Positions 1-8,841 of a stretch of 64,000 nucleotides of DNA are shown here, one piece after another; position 1 is the first letter of the stretch, and each line of letters opens with the position of its first letter. The notes under the pieces were generated by a model, which was not told the DNA's origin, ran no database searches, and worked only from the letters and a program-made list of their open reading frames with translations. Both the position numbers and the translations under genes were made by a program. The DNA is from Acidiferrobacteraceae bacterium (lineage in GTDB: Bacteria > Pseudomonadota > Gammaproteobacteria > Arenicellales > UBA868): contig PBJL01000026.1 of NCBI GenBank assembly GCA_002721105.1, positions 46,176-110,175 on the forward strand, written 5' to 3'.

Positions 1-227
1 AAAATACAACTTTTGTTACACTTGAGGATGAAGCTGGATCTATAAATCTAATTGTATGGGAAACAGTGGCTAAAAAATACAATAAAATTCTCAACAAATC
101 TAAGTTGCTTGGAGCATTGGGTGCAATTGAAACGGCGGATAGTGTTGTGCATATCATTGCTCATCGCCTATTTGACCATACAAATATGCTTCGCGATTTG
201 ATAACCCAACCACGTAACTACAAGTAA
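1..227 (+). CDS. dnaE2: Error-prone DNA polymerase DnaE2 (ImuC), C-terminal end only
   Basis: Only the last 74 codons are in the window, read in the frame starting at base 3 and ending in TAA at 225-227. The fragment is the C-terminal OB-fold region: it opens with a TFVTLEDEAGSINLIVW stretch and ends with HIIAHRLFDHTNML followed by a short basic tail. That pattern is typical of the C-terminus of DnaE2, the polymerase of the SOS mutasome, and is unlike the replicative DnaE1 of gammaproteobacteria. Its usual partners, imuA and imuB, lie far away at 49.6-51.7 kb. It faces folD tail to tail. The gene start and the polymerase active site are outside the window, so activity cannot be judged. Confidence 0.8.
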   Translation, partial: NTTFVTLEDEAGSINLIVWETVAKKYNKILNKSKLLGALGAIETADSVVHIIAHRLFDHTNMLRDLITQPRNYK

Positions 228-299
228 CCAGTCAATTATTACATCTACCCTCACAAATTCGTAAGGTTAATTACTCATAAGAAAAAATATTTTCGATAT

Positions 300-1190
300 T
301 TATCTTTTTTCAAAAAAATCGAATGGTATGCCACTTATATTACATGCGGCCTGAATTGTATTCTTTAGTAAGCATGCAATCGTCATCGGCCCAACTCCGC
401 CAGGAACTGGCGTAATCGCGCCCGCTACCTTTTTTGCCGAATTAAAATTTACATCCCCTACTAATTTTGTTTTTCCTTCGCCATTCTCAACACGATTTAT
501 CCCAACATCAATAATAGTTGCTCCCGATTTTATCCACTCCTCAGTTATCATCTCCGGTCGACCAACAGCAGCAATTAAAATATCCGCGCTAGCACATAAT
601 TCAGGCAGATTCTCTGTTTTTGAATGCCCTATTGTTACGGTACAGTTCTCCGCGAGTAATAATGCTCCCATCGGTTTTCCGACAATATTAGATCGCCCTA
701 CTACTACTGCATTTAATCCTGACAAGTCGTTTCCATCTTTTTTTAATAAATCCATACATCCTAGTGGAGTACACGGAACTAAATTTGGATTGCCAGTCGC
801 AAGCAGTCCAACATTATTAAGATGAAAGCCATCAACATCTTTTTTTGGATCAATGGCATTAATAACCGAATGAGAATTAATTTGTTTGGGAAGCGGTAAT
901 TGAACTAAAATTCCATGAACCGTAGGGTCTTCGTTTAACTCGTTAACTTTATGCAGAAGCTCCTCTTGGCTTGCAGTCTCTGGAAATCGGAATTCTAAAG
1001 AGTGCATGCCAACTTCTTTTGTCTGCTTAGCTTTATTTCGAACATAAACTTGGCTTGCGGGATCATCTCCCACTAGAACTACTGCCAATCCTGGAATTAA
1101 AGAAAGCCTATCATCTAAGGCTTTAACTGCTTTAGCGACTTCGGAACGCAATTCTGCTGCCCGCGCTTTCCCATCAATTATCTCAACCAT
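300..1190 (-). CDS. folD: Bifunctional methylene-THF dehydrogenase / methenyl-THF cyclohydrolase FolD
   Basis: A 296-residue cytosolic enzyme that interconverts 5,10-methylene-, 5,10-methenyl- and 10-formyl-tetrahydrofolate with NADP. Family signatures are visible: [13 protein letters not shown] with the catalytic lysine, the DVDGFH segment, the nucleotide-binding [12 protein letters not shown] loop and the C-terminal [13 protein letters not shown]. The start was placed at the ATG at 1190 because GGGAGGTG lies just upstream; an in-frame alternative start at 1211 would bury this ribosome site. Only 24 bases separate it from the upstream formate dehydrogenase gene on the same strand, so it is very likely the last gene of the fdhB-fdhA-folD operon, linking formate oxidation to the folate one-carbon pool. 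Confidence 0.95.
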   Translation of the reverse strand: MVEIIDGKARAAELRSEVAKAVKALDDRLSLIPGLAVVLVGDDPASQVYVRNKAKQTKEVGMHSLEFRFPETASQEELLHKVNELNEDPTVHGILVQLPLPKQINSHSVINAIDPKKDVDGFHLNNVGLLATGNPNLVPCTPLGCMDLLKKDGNDLSGLNAVVVGRSNIVGKPMGALLLAENCTVTIGHSKTENLPELCASADILIAAVGRPEMITEEWIKSGATIIDVGINRVENGEGKTKLVGDVNFNSAKKVAGAITPVPGGVGPMTIACLLKNTIQAACNISGIPFDFFEKR

Positions 1191-1214
1191 TTGCACCTCC
1201 CAAAGTGCCAAAGT

Positions 1215-3956
1215 CTATGCAACAGAAACATTAACCGCACAATACTTGAATTCAGGTATCTTTCCGAATGGGTCAAGCGCAGAATTAGTAAGAAGATTTG
1301 CAGCTGCCTCAACATAGCAAAAAGGTATGAAGACTTGTTTTGACTGTAATCCAGAATCAACTGCGGCGTGTGCCACTAATTCACCTCGACGAGATTTGAC
1401 ACGCAATAAAGAACCTTCTTCAACACCAATAGCGAATAGATCATCAGGATTCAAAGACACTATTGGAACCGGCTCTATTGCGCTCAGTACGCTCGCACGG
1501 CGAGTCATTGCGCCAGTATGCCAGTGTTCTAACTGACGGCCTGTAATTAAGACATGAGGGTACTCTTTATCAGGATGCTCATCCGCCCAAATTAAGTCAG
1601 CCGGAACAAAACGTCCTCTGCCGCTGCTTGTAGGAAAACCATCCCTGAAAACGACACTTTGTCCTGGATCACTTTCATCTTGACAGGGGTATGTAACACT
1701 ATCTTCTCGATCAATTCGATCCCAACTCATGCCGCTTATACTCGGCATTGCCCCTCGCATTTCTTCATAAATTTCGCTTACCCCGCTATAGTTCCAATCA
1801 AGACCGATTCGCTTTCCAATTTCCTCAATTATCCACAAATCCTCTCGCGCATTACCGGGTAATTCAAGGGCTTTTCGACCCATTTGTACTCTCCTATCCG
1901 TATTAGAGAATGTACCTGTCTTTTCGGGAAATGCTGATGCCGGTAAAACAACATCAGCGTATGCTGCCGTCTCCGTTAAAAATAGATCTTGTACAACTAA
2001 ATGTTCTAAGTTAGCTAAGGCTTTACGTGCATGATTTAAATCAGGATCCGACATTGCAGGATTTTCACCCATTACATACATACCCTTAACAGTCCCATCA
2101 AGTGCTGCATGCATAATTTCTACCACTGTCAATCCAGGCGACTTTTCGAGCTCAGTCTGCCAGTATTTTTCGAACCACATATTCGCGTCTGCATTATCAA
2201 CTCGTTGATAATCTGGCAACATCATTGGTATTAATCCTGCATCCGACGCGCCTTGCACATTGTTTTGCCCTCTCAATGGATGAAGACCAGTTCCTGGTCG
2301 ACCTACATTTCCAGTCATTAGCGCTAAAGCGATCAAGGCTCGCGCATTGTCGGTGCCATGAATATGTTGCGAAATACCCATGCCCCAAAAAATCATCGAT
2401 TTGCGGGAGCCTCCATAAATCCTTGCCACCTCACGAATTTTTTCAGCTTTGATCCCACAAAGCGGCGCCATTAATTCAGGACTATATTTCATCGTATTAC
2501 TTCGAATCTTTTCGAAATCCTCAGTAAATTTTTCGACATAATCAAGATCGACCAAATTCTCATCAATAATTGTATAGATCATTGCATTAAGAAGTGCCAT
2601 ATCGGTGTCCGGACTAAATTGCAAAAAATGTTGGGCGTGTCGAGCTAAATCGGTACGTCGAGGATCTATCACAATCAGAGTAGCATTTGAACGTGCCGCG
2701 TTTTTCATGAACGTAGCTGCTACTGGATGATTTCCAGTTGGATTTGCGCCAATAACAACTATAACTTCCGCATTAGCCACGTCTGAAACTTGATTTGATA
2801 CAGCGCCAGATCCGATGCCTTCCAACAAGGCAGCTACAGAAGAGGCATGACACAAGCGAGTGCAATGATCAACATTATTGGTATGAAAACCAGTGCGAAT
2901 AAGCTTTTGGAATAGATAAGCTTCTTCGTTGCTACCTTTTGCTGATCCAAATCCAGCAAGCGCATTACCTCCATCTTGATCACGAATTTTAGTTAAACCC
3001 GATGCTGCAAATTCAAGAGCTTCCTCCCAAGTGGCTTGACGGAACATTTTTGAGGGTTGAGCCGGATCAAAATATTCGTTTAATCCCTTAGGAATGCCCT
3101 TAATTCGAATCAGAGGTTCCTCCATTCGATCTGGGTGACTAACATAATCAAAACCATACCGTCCTTTCACACAGAGTCTTCCGTGATTGGAAGGTCCATC
3201 TCTTCCTGTTACATATTGGATTTTATTATTCTTGATATGATATTTCAGAAGACATCCAACTCCGCAGTATGGACATACTGAATCTACTTCTCGGTCAATT
3301 TTCTCCAGACCCACATCCCCGGATGGCATCAAAGCGCCCGTGGGGCATGCTTGAACACATTCACCGCAACCCACACAGGAGCTCTCTCCCATCGGATCAT
3401 CCATATCAAAAACGATAGTCGAATGAGCTCCGCGATGCGCGAAACCTATGACATCATTAGCTTGCTCTTCACGGCAAGCGCGCACACAACGAGTACATTG
3501 TATACATGCTTCTAAATTCACTGCTATAGCAGGATGAGACATATCTTCTAAAGGAGCGTTTCTTCCCCCGAAACGACTTTTTTCAACGTTTAGTTTTTTA
3601 CACCAGTGATCTAATTCGGAATTATTGCTAAGGTGAATTGAACCTATCTCGCCCCGCAACATCTCTAAAACAAGTGTTTGTGATTTTCGTGCTCGATCAT
3701 TATTAGATCTAACCACCATGCCTTCAGTCGGTGTGCGACAACAAGAAGGTGCTAATACACGCTCTCCATCGATCTCGACCACGCATGCTCTACAATTTCC
3801 GTCTGGCCGCATTCCTTCGCTATAACATAGATGAGGGATGTCATGCCCAGATCGCTTTGCAGCCTGTAAAATAGTCTCATTCTCTACTGCTGTAATTTCG
3901 GTTTCGTCAAATATAAATCTTACGCTTTGTGATTGATTTGGCATAGGTGAAGTCAT
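1215..3956 (-). CDS. fdhA: NAD-dependent formate dehydrogenase, molybdenum/tungsten catalytic alpha subunit
   Basis: A 913-residue catalytic subunit oxidising formate to CO2. Domains in order: a 2Fe-2S ferredoxin domain (Cys44, Cys55, Cys58, Cys72 or 73), a two-cluster 4Fe-4S ferredoxin domain (Cys151/154/157/161 and Cys194/197/200/204), the formate-dehydrogenase 4Fe-4S site (Cys228/231/235/262), then the bis-MGD molybdopterin domains. The metal ligand is Cys369 followed by His370 in CTRLCHAS, so this is a cysteine rather than selenocysteine enzyme. The His-Cys3 4Fe-4S site found in NuoG and in R. capsulatus FdsA is missing: around residues 108-120 only one Cys remains. Such a reduced set occurs in one subgroup of bacterial FDHs. 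The ATG overlaps the fdhB stop by 4 bases. Maturation would need FdhD, encoded at 46.9 kb. Confidence 0.93.
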   Translation of the reverse strand: MTSPMPNQSQSVRFIFDETEITAVENETILQAAKRSGHDIPHLCYSEGMRPDGNCRACVVEIDGERVLAPSCCRTPTEGMVVRSNNDRARKSQTLVLEMLRGEIGSIHLSNNSELDHWCKKLNVEKSRFGGRNAPLEDMSHPAIAVNLEACIQCTRCVRACREEQANDVIGFAHRGAHSTIVFDMDDPMGESSCVGCGECVQACPTGALMPSGDVGLEKIDREVDSVCPYCGVGCLLKYHIKNNKIQYVTGRDGPSNHGRLCVKGRYGFDYVSHPDRMEEPLIRIKGIPKGLNEYFDPAQPSKMFRQATWEEALEFAASGLTKIRDQDGGNALAGFGSAKGSNEEAYLFQKLIRTGFHTNNVDHCTRLCHASSVAALLEGIGSGAVSNQVSDVANAEVIVVIGANPTGNHPVAATFMKNAARSNATLIVIDPRRTDLARHAQHFLQFSPDTDMALLNAMIYTIIDENLVDLDYVEKFTEDFEKIRSNTMKYSPELMAPLCGIKAEKIREVARIYGGSRKSMIFWGMGISQHIHGTDNARALIALALMTGNVGRPGTGLHPLRGQNNVQGASDAGLIPMMLPDYQRVDNADANMWFEKYWQTELEKSPGLTVVEIMHAALDGTVKGMYVMGENPAMSDPDLNHARKALANLEHLVVQDLFLTETAAYADVVLPASAFPEKTGTFSNTDRRVQMGRKALELPGNAREDLWIIEEIGKRIGLDWNYSGVSEIYEEMRGAMPSISGMSWDRIDREDSVTYPCQDESDPGQSVVFRDGFPTSSGRGRFVPADLIWADEHPDKEYPHVLITGRQLEHWHTGAMTRRASVLSAIEPVPIVSLNPDDLFAIGVEEGSLLRVKSRRGELVAHAAVDSGLQSKQVFIPFCYVEAAANLLTNSALDPFGKIPEFKYCAVNVSVA

Positions 3957-5650
3957 TTGATACCAACCTCGTTCGGAAAATATTTAATCGCGCAGCGGAT
4001 CGGATTAGGGGCCGCCTGTCCCAGGCCGCAAATAGATGCATCTTCCATCACCACGCAAAGATCCTCTAGGGCAGTTGCATCCCACTCATCCTCATCCATA
4101 AGCCGAGCCGCACGATCGCTGCCTACTCGACAAGGTGTGCACTGACCACAAGACTCATGGGCAAAAAATTTAATTGCATTTTTTGCAGTATTACGAGCGA
4201 GATCCTGATCGGACAGGACAATTATGGCTGCGGATCCAATGAAACAACCATGATCCTGAAGAGTATCAAAATCCAGTGGTTCATCAGCTAGTGATTCTGG
4301 AAGGATTCCTCCAGATGCGCCGCCAGGGAAATAGGCATATAGCTCATGTCCTTCTAGCATACCTTCGCAATACTCATCAATTAATTCCCGAAGACTGATG
4401 CCGGCTGGCGCTAAATGAACTCCGGGGTTTTTTATACGGCCACTTACAGAAAATGATCTAAGGCCCTTCCGGCCACGCCTTCCTTGTTTTGCGAACCAGT
4501 CAGGGCCTCGATCGACAATATCGCGAACCCAATACAAAGTCTCACAATTATGTTCCAATGTCGGGCGACCAAAAAGACCTACTTCGGCAACATATGGAGG
4601 TCGAAGTCGAGGCATTCCCCTCTTCCCTTCAATCGACTCTATCATCGCTGACTCCTCACCACAAATATAAGCGCCGGCGCCACGACGCAATTCAATTTTT
4701 TCGACAAAAAAACTATATTTTGCTCTTAACTCCTCTATACTTTTTCTTAAGATCTCAAGAACGCCGGGATACTCGTCTCGAACATAGATATAGATCGAAT
4801 CAATACCCACCACTTCAGTCGCAATCATTACTCCTTCTAGAAACCTATGAGGATCTTTTTCCAAATAGTACCGGTCTTTAAATGTTCCAGGTTCGCCTTC
4901 ATCAATATTTACCGCCAGTATGCGAGGTGCTGGCTGTTGTCTCAGAATGTTCCATTTTCGACCTGCTGGAAATCCTGCGCCCCCTAACCCGCGCAATTCC
5001 GATGCTTGTAGTGCATCCACAATAGCTTCGTGCGAAATAGATCCATCACGACATTTTCGAACAAGAGAATATCCCCCATTTTTTTCATATGTATTGAGAC
5101 TAATCCATGTATTGATGGGGTCAATATCTGTTTGGCCTTGCTTAATGGTAGTGGCTACTGACAACGCATTAGCATTATGAATTGGTTTTTTTCCATATAC
5201 AGCCACAGGAGCATGCTCACAACGACCAACACATGGAACACGTTGGATTCGAATCTCAGGATCATATTCGGTGCGAAGCTGCGAGATTAATGATTCTGCA
5301 CCAAACATTTCGCAAGTAATTGAATCACAGACACGTAATGTGCTCGCTGGTGGTGGACTTTCCCCATCATCGACTACATCAAAATGATGGTAAAAGGTCG
5401 CAACCTCATAGACTTCAACTGGCGCTAACCCTAGCTCTTCAGCAAGGCCCACCAAATGGCGACCTGCTAAATAGCCATAAAAATCCTGAATACGGTGCAA
5501 ATACTCAATCAACAAATCTCGGCGCCGCGGGAGATCAGAAATAAGCGACCTCACTTCTTTTTGTGCCTGCCTGTCTACTTTACGCCCTTTGGCGCTAAAT
5601 CGGCGCCGGCCTTTTGGCTTGCTAGACTCACCAACTTTGTTGTTTTCCAT
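3953..5650 (-). CDS. fdhB: Formate dehydrogenase NADH-linked subunit, NuoE-NuoF fusion
   Basis: A 565-residue diaphorase subunit passing electrons from the alpha subunit to NAD. The N-terminal part (to about residue 170) is a NuoE-like thioredoxin-fold 2Fe-2S domain with ligands in CDSITC and CVGRC. The rest is NuoF-like: the LRGLGGAGFPAGRKW FMN/NADH region, ICGEESAMIESIEGKRG, and the C-terminal 4Fe-4S site SCGQCTPCR with a later cysteine in ASICGLG. E. coli complex I carries the two parts as separate proteins; fused versions are common in formate dehydrogenases. Start chosen at the ATG at 5650, preceded by GGTGGA; a TTG at 5719 would add 23 residues with no ribosome site. First gene of fdhB-fdhA-folD. 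No fdsG-like gamma or fdsD-like delta gene is present. Confidence 0.92.
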   Translation of the reverse strand: MENNKVGESSKPKGRRRFSAKGRKVDRQAQKEVRSLISDLPRRRDLLIEYLHRIQDFYGYLAGRHLVGLAEELGLAPVEVYEVATFYHHFDVVDDGESPPPASTLRVCDSITCEMFGAESLISQLRTEYDPEIRIQRVPCVGRCEHAPVAVYGKKPIHNANALSVATTIKQGQTDIDPINTWISLNTYEKNGGYSLVRKCRDGSISHEAIVDALQASELRGLGGAGFPAGRKWNILRQQPAPRILAVNIDEGEPGTFKDRYYLEKDPHRFLEGVMIATEVVGIDSIYIYVRDEYPGVLEILRKSIEELRAKYSFFVEKIELRRGAGAYICGEESAMIESIEGKRGMPRLRPPYVAEVGLFGRPTLEHNCETLYWVRDIVDRGPDWFAKQGRRGRKGLRSFSVSGRIKNPGVHLAPAGISLRELIDEYCEGMLEGHELYAYFPGGASGGILPESLADEPLDFDTLQDHGCFIGSAAIIVLSDQDLARNTAKNAIKFFAHESCGQCTPCRVGSDRAARLMDEDEWDATALEDLCVVMEDASICGLGQAAPNPIRCAIKYFPNEVGIK

Positions 5651-5817
5651 TGATTCCACCGCAATTAGCGCTACTATTCTTAGTGCAGCGCTTGATTTGT
5701 CTTTCCTGCTACTATCCAAGATACTGATTGTCGCTCATCCATGCTATATAAATAAAGTATATTATTAATAATTTTTTACTCCTTGCTATCCTTGCATGGT
5801 TAACTAAACTTTTTCGA

Positions 5818-6474
5818 ATGCAATTAAAACATCATATTGACGCTGAACTGGAGAGCATCGGCCTTAGTTGCATTCGTGGTGAACGAACACTCTTTTCTGA
5901 CCTCACTTTTACTTTGAGTCCTGGTGAAATACAGCAAATCAGTGGCACAAATGGCTCAGGAAAAACTAGCTTACTAAGAACACTTTGCGGGTTAAGTTTG
6001 CCTGAATCAGGACAAATTCTCTGGTCTAAGAAGAATATTCGATCCCAATTTCACGAATATTTTAAAAATTTATTCTACCTTGGACATGCTAATGGCATTA
6101 AGTCCGACCTAACACCTTTAGAAAACCTTCAGATATACTCCAAATTAACTCTTTCAGAATCCTATATGGATCCAAAAACTGCTCTTGAGAGGGTACGACT
6201 ACACGAATTCCAGAATGATCCTTGTAACACATTATCAGCAGGTCAATTGCGAAGAGTTTCTATTGCCAGGGTTTTGTTAGCGAACGTACCACTTTGGATT
6301 TTAGATGAACCTATAGCTGCTATAGATAGCTCTGGCATAGAATTGGTGGAAGAGTTGTTTGACGAGCATATTTCTAAAAACGGTATGATTCTCTTTACAA
6401 GCCATAGGCCACTTGGCGCAAATAGCCGTCATAACGTCATTATTGAACTAAGCGAATTCAATGTAAAAGAATGA
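5818..6474 (+). CDS. ccmA: Cytochrome c biogenesis ABC transporter ATP-binding protein CcmA
   Basis: A 218-residue ATPase of the CcmABCD complex, which drives release of holo-CcmE during c-type cytochrome maturation. Visible motifs are Walker A GTNGSGKTS, signature LSAGQLRRV, Walker B LWILDEP followed by IAAID, and the switch histidine in FTSHRP. Length matches the family (about 205-220). The gene overlaps ccmB by 4 bases, so the pair is translationally coupled. It diverges from fdhB across a 167-base AT-rich spacer. No clear Shine-Dalgarno precedes the ATG. The usual downstream ccmC does not follow ccmB here. Confidence 0.9.
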   Translation: MQLKHHIDAELESIGLSCIRGERTLFSDLTFTLSPGEIQQISGTNGSGKTSLLRTLCGLSLPESGQILWSKKNIRSQFHEYFKNLFYLGHANGIKSDLTPLENLQIYSKLTLSESYMDPKTALERVRLHEFQNDPCNTLSAGQLRRVSIARVLLANVPLWILDEPIAAIDSSGIELVEELFDEHISKNGMILFTSHRPLGANSRHNVIIELSEFNVKE

Positions 6475-7136
6475 TGATACTCTTTAGTCTAACTCTGAGA
6501 GATCTTAAACTAGCTTATAGACGTCGAAGTGAGGCATTTACCCCAATACTATTTTTCTTGATAGTAATTTCACTATTTTCAATCGGCATTGGTCCTAATT
6601 CTGAAGAAATCCCTCAATGGGGGCCAGGAATGATCTGGGTGACATCCATATTATCTACATTATTAGGACTTGGGTTGCTATTTCAATCAGACTATGAAGA
6701 CGGCTCACTCGAACAATTGGTAATCAGTCCACACTTTCTTCCAATGCTTGCACTGTCAAAAGTTATTGCCCATTGGATTATCACCGGAGTTCCATTAGTG
6801 CTTATCTCTCCCCTGGTCGGATTAACGCTTCAGATAGACGCTATAGCCGTAAAAACGTTGGTCTATAGTCTTTTGCTTGGCACGCCTACCTTAAGCTTAA
6901 TAGGCGCTGTGGGAGCCGCCCTGACCGTAGGGTTAAAACGTGGTGGCCTACTACTTTCGATCCTAATACTGCCACTATATGTGCCAATTCTTATATTTGG
7001 CGCAAATGCCGTGCAATCTGCCATCCATGGTATGCCGGTGACGGGACACTTATATATACTTGGCGCCTTTCTCTCGCTTTCCCTTGGTTTAGCTCCATTT
7101 GCAATCGGTGGTGCACTCCGCGCGAGCATAAATTAA
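6471..7136 (+). CDS. ccmB: Heme exporter / cytochrome c biogenesis membrane protein CcmB
   Basis: A 221-residue integral membrane partner of CcmA with about six hydrophobic segments. The N-terminal SLTLRDLKLAYRRRSEAF stretch and the GSLEQLVISP motif are characteristic of CcmB. It starts inside the ccmA stop codon region (4-base overlap) and ends 13 bases before the convergent ilvD, which closes the operon after two genes; ccmC, ccmE, ccmF and the rest must be elsewhere if this pathway is complete. The family assignment is secure; the isolated ccmAB arrangement is what stands out. Confidence 0.9.
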   Translation: MMILFSLTLRDLKLAYRRRSEAFTPILFFLIVISLFSIGIGPNSEEIPQWGPGMIWVTSILSTLLGLGLLFQSDYEDGSLEQLVISPHFLPMLALSKVIAHWIITGVPLVLISPLVGLTLQIDAIAVKTLVYSLLLGTPTLSLIGAVGAALTVGLKRGGLLLSILILPLYVPILIFGANAVQSAIHGMPVTGHLYILGAFLSLSLGLAPFAIGGALRASIN

Positions 7137-7149
7137 TACGACTCATTTA

Positions 7150-8829
7150 CTATTCATCTGTTACGCAGCCTTCGCTCGCCGTTTTTACCATTTTTATGTA
7201 CTTAAATAGAGTGCCACGACTAACTTTATAGGGCGGCATGCTCCATTTAGAGCGTCGCTCTAAAAGCTCTTGCTCTGTCAAATCAACATCGATAGAATTA
7301 TTTTTGGCGTCAATCGTAATCAAATCTCCATCCTGAATTAAACCGATCGGCCCTCCGTCTTGTGCCTCAGGAACAACATGGCCAATGATAAAACCATGAG
7401 ATCCGCCGGAAAAACGTCCGTCCGTAATCAGTGCAACAGAATCACCAAGCCCGGCACCCATAATAGCTGACGTGGGCGTCAACATTTCCGGCATCCCAGG
7501 CCCTCCTTTTGGGCCCTCATATCGAATTACAATAACCGACCCTTTTTCTATGCGGTTTTCTTCCAATGATCGCAACATATCCTCTTCTCCATCAAAAACC
7601 ATTGCCGGACCACTGAAATTTTGACCCTCTTTCCCAGTTATTTTAGCAACTGCCCCACCGGGTGCAAGATTGCCTCTAAGAATTCGAATATGGCCCGTCT
7701 TCTTAATGGGTTTGGAAAGAGAATAGATAACGCTCTGATCCTCAGGGAGGTCAGTAGCTAACTCAAGATTCTGCGCCAAGGTTTTCCCTGTGACAGTGCG
7801 ACATGATCCATCCAGTAAATTCTCTTGTAGCAGATATTTCAATACAGCAGGTACTCCGCCAACCTGATGCAGGTCTTCCATGACATATTTTCCGCTCGGC
7901 TTAAGGTCTGCTAGTAAAGGAACACGATCGCTTACTGACTGAAAATCCTCAATCTTCAAATTGACATCCACTGCTCGAGCCATTGCGATAAGATGAAGCA
8001 CAGCATTTGTCGAACCACCGAGGGCCGATACTACTACCATCGCATTTTCAAATGCTTGCCTGGTCATAATATCTCGAGGACATAAATTAATTTCTAGTAA
8101 GTGCGAAATCGCTCTACCTGCTTGCAAGCATTCCTCAATTTTTTCTCTGCCAGTAGCAGGATTTGAAGAGCTATATGGTAATGACATGCCTAAAGCCTCG
8201 ATAGCGCTGGCCATTGTGTTCGCAGTATACATACCACCACATGCGCCAGGGCCCGGACATGCCTTATTGACAATTTCTTGTCTCTCTGAATCAGAAATAG
8301 CTCCAGAAATATATTCACCATAACTCTGAAAAGCTGAGACTATATCGACTACCTGGCCCGATGCATGACCTGGACGAATTGTACCCCCATAAACCATCAA
8401 CGACGGTCGATTCACACGCCCCATAGCAATGAGACATCCTGGCATGTTTTTATCGCATCCAGGAACTGTGATAAGACCATCATACCACTGCCCTCCCATT
8501 ACTGTTTCGATAGAATCTGCAATTAGATCGCGTGATTGAAGAGAGTAACTCATCCCCGTAGTCCCCATCGATATGCCATCACTTACGCCTGCCGCATTAA
8601 ATCTCATGCCCACAAGGTCTGCGTCTCCGACCCCTTCTTTTATCTTCAGCGCCAGATCGTTAAGATGAGTATTGCAAGGATTTCCTTCCCACCAAATGCT
8701 CGCAATACCAACTTGTGCCTTGCTCATATCGTCGTGGGTGAGTCCTGCCCCATAAAGCATTGCCTGGGATGCTCCTTGTGAGCGCGGTTGAGTAATTCGT
8801 GAACTAATCTTGTTAAGTGACTTCTTCAT
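7150..8829 (-). CDS. ilvD: Dihydroxy-acid dehydratase IlvD
   Basis: A 559-residue cytosolic Fe-S dehydratase of valine, leucine and isoleucine synthesis, converting 2,3-dihydroxy-3-methylbutanoate to 2-oxo-3-methylbutanoate. Cluster cysteines are seen at Cys52 (GNPCNTH), Cys125 ([10 protein letters not shown]) and Cys197 ([12 protein letters not shown]). The length of about 560 residues without the extra insert matches the shorter IlvD subgroup, for which a 2Fe-2S cluster is known in some members. It lies 12 bases downstream of the AsmA-family gene on the same strand and converges with ccmB. Confidence 0.96.
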   Translation of the reverse strand: MKKSLNKISSRITQPRSQGASQAMLYGAGLTHDDMSKAQVGIASIWWEGNPCNTHLNDLALKIKEGVGDADLVGMRFNAAGVSDGISMGTTGMSYSLQSRDLIADSIETVMGGQWYDGLITVPGCDKNMPGCLIAMGRVNRPSLMVYGGTIRPGHASGQVVDIVSAFQSYGEYISGAISDSERQEIVNKACPGPGACGGMYTANTMASAIEALGMSLPYSSSNPATGREKIEECLQAGRAISHLLEINLCPRDIMTRQAFENAMVVVSALGGSTNAVLHLIAMARAVDVNLKIEDFQSVSDRVPLLADLKPSGKYVMEDLHQVGGVPAVLKYLLQENLLDGSCRTVTGKTLAQNLELATDLPEDQSVIYSLSKPIKKTGHIRILRGNLAPGGAVAKITGKEGQNFSGPAMVFDGEEDMLRSLEENRIEKGSVIVIRYEGPKGGPGMPEMLTPTSAIMGAGLGDSVALITDGRFSGGSHGFIIGHVVPEAQDGGPIGLIQDGDLITIDAKNNSIDVDLTEQELLERRSKWSMPPYKVSRGTLFKYIKMVKTASEGCVTDE

Positions 8830-8841
8830 TAACGAACGGCC

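Noticed and set aside
4489..4881. 130-codon plus-strand frame inside fdhB
   Set aside because: Antisense shadow of the NuoF-like domain, with no domain or ribosome site of its own.
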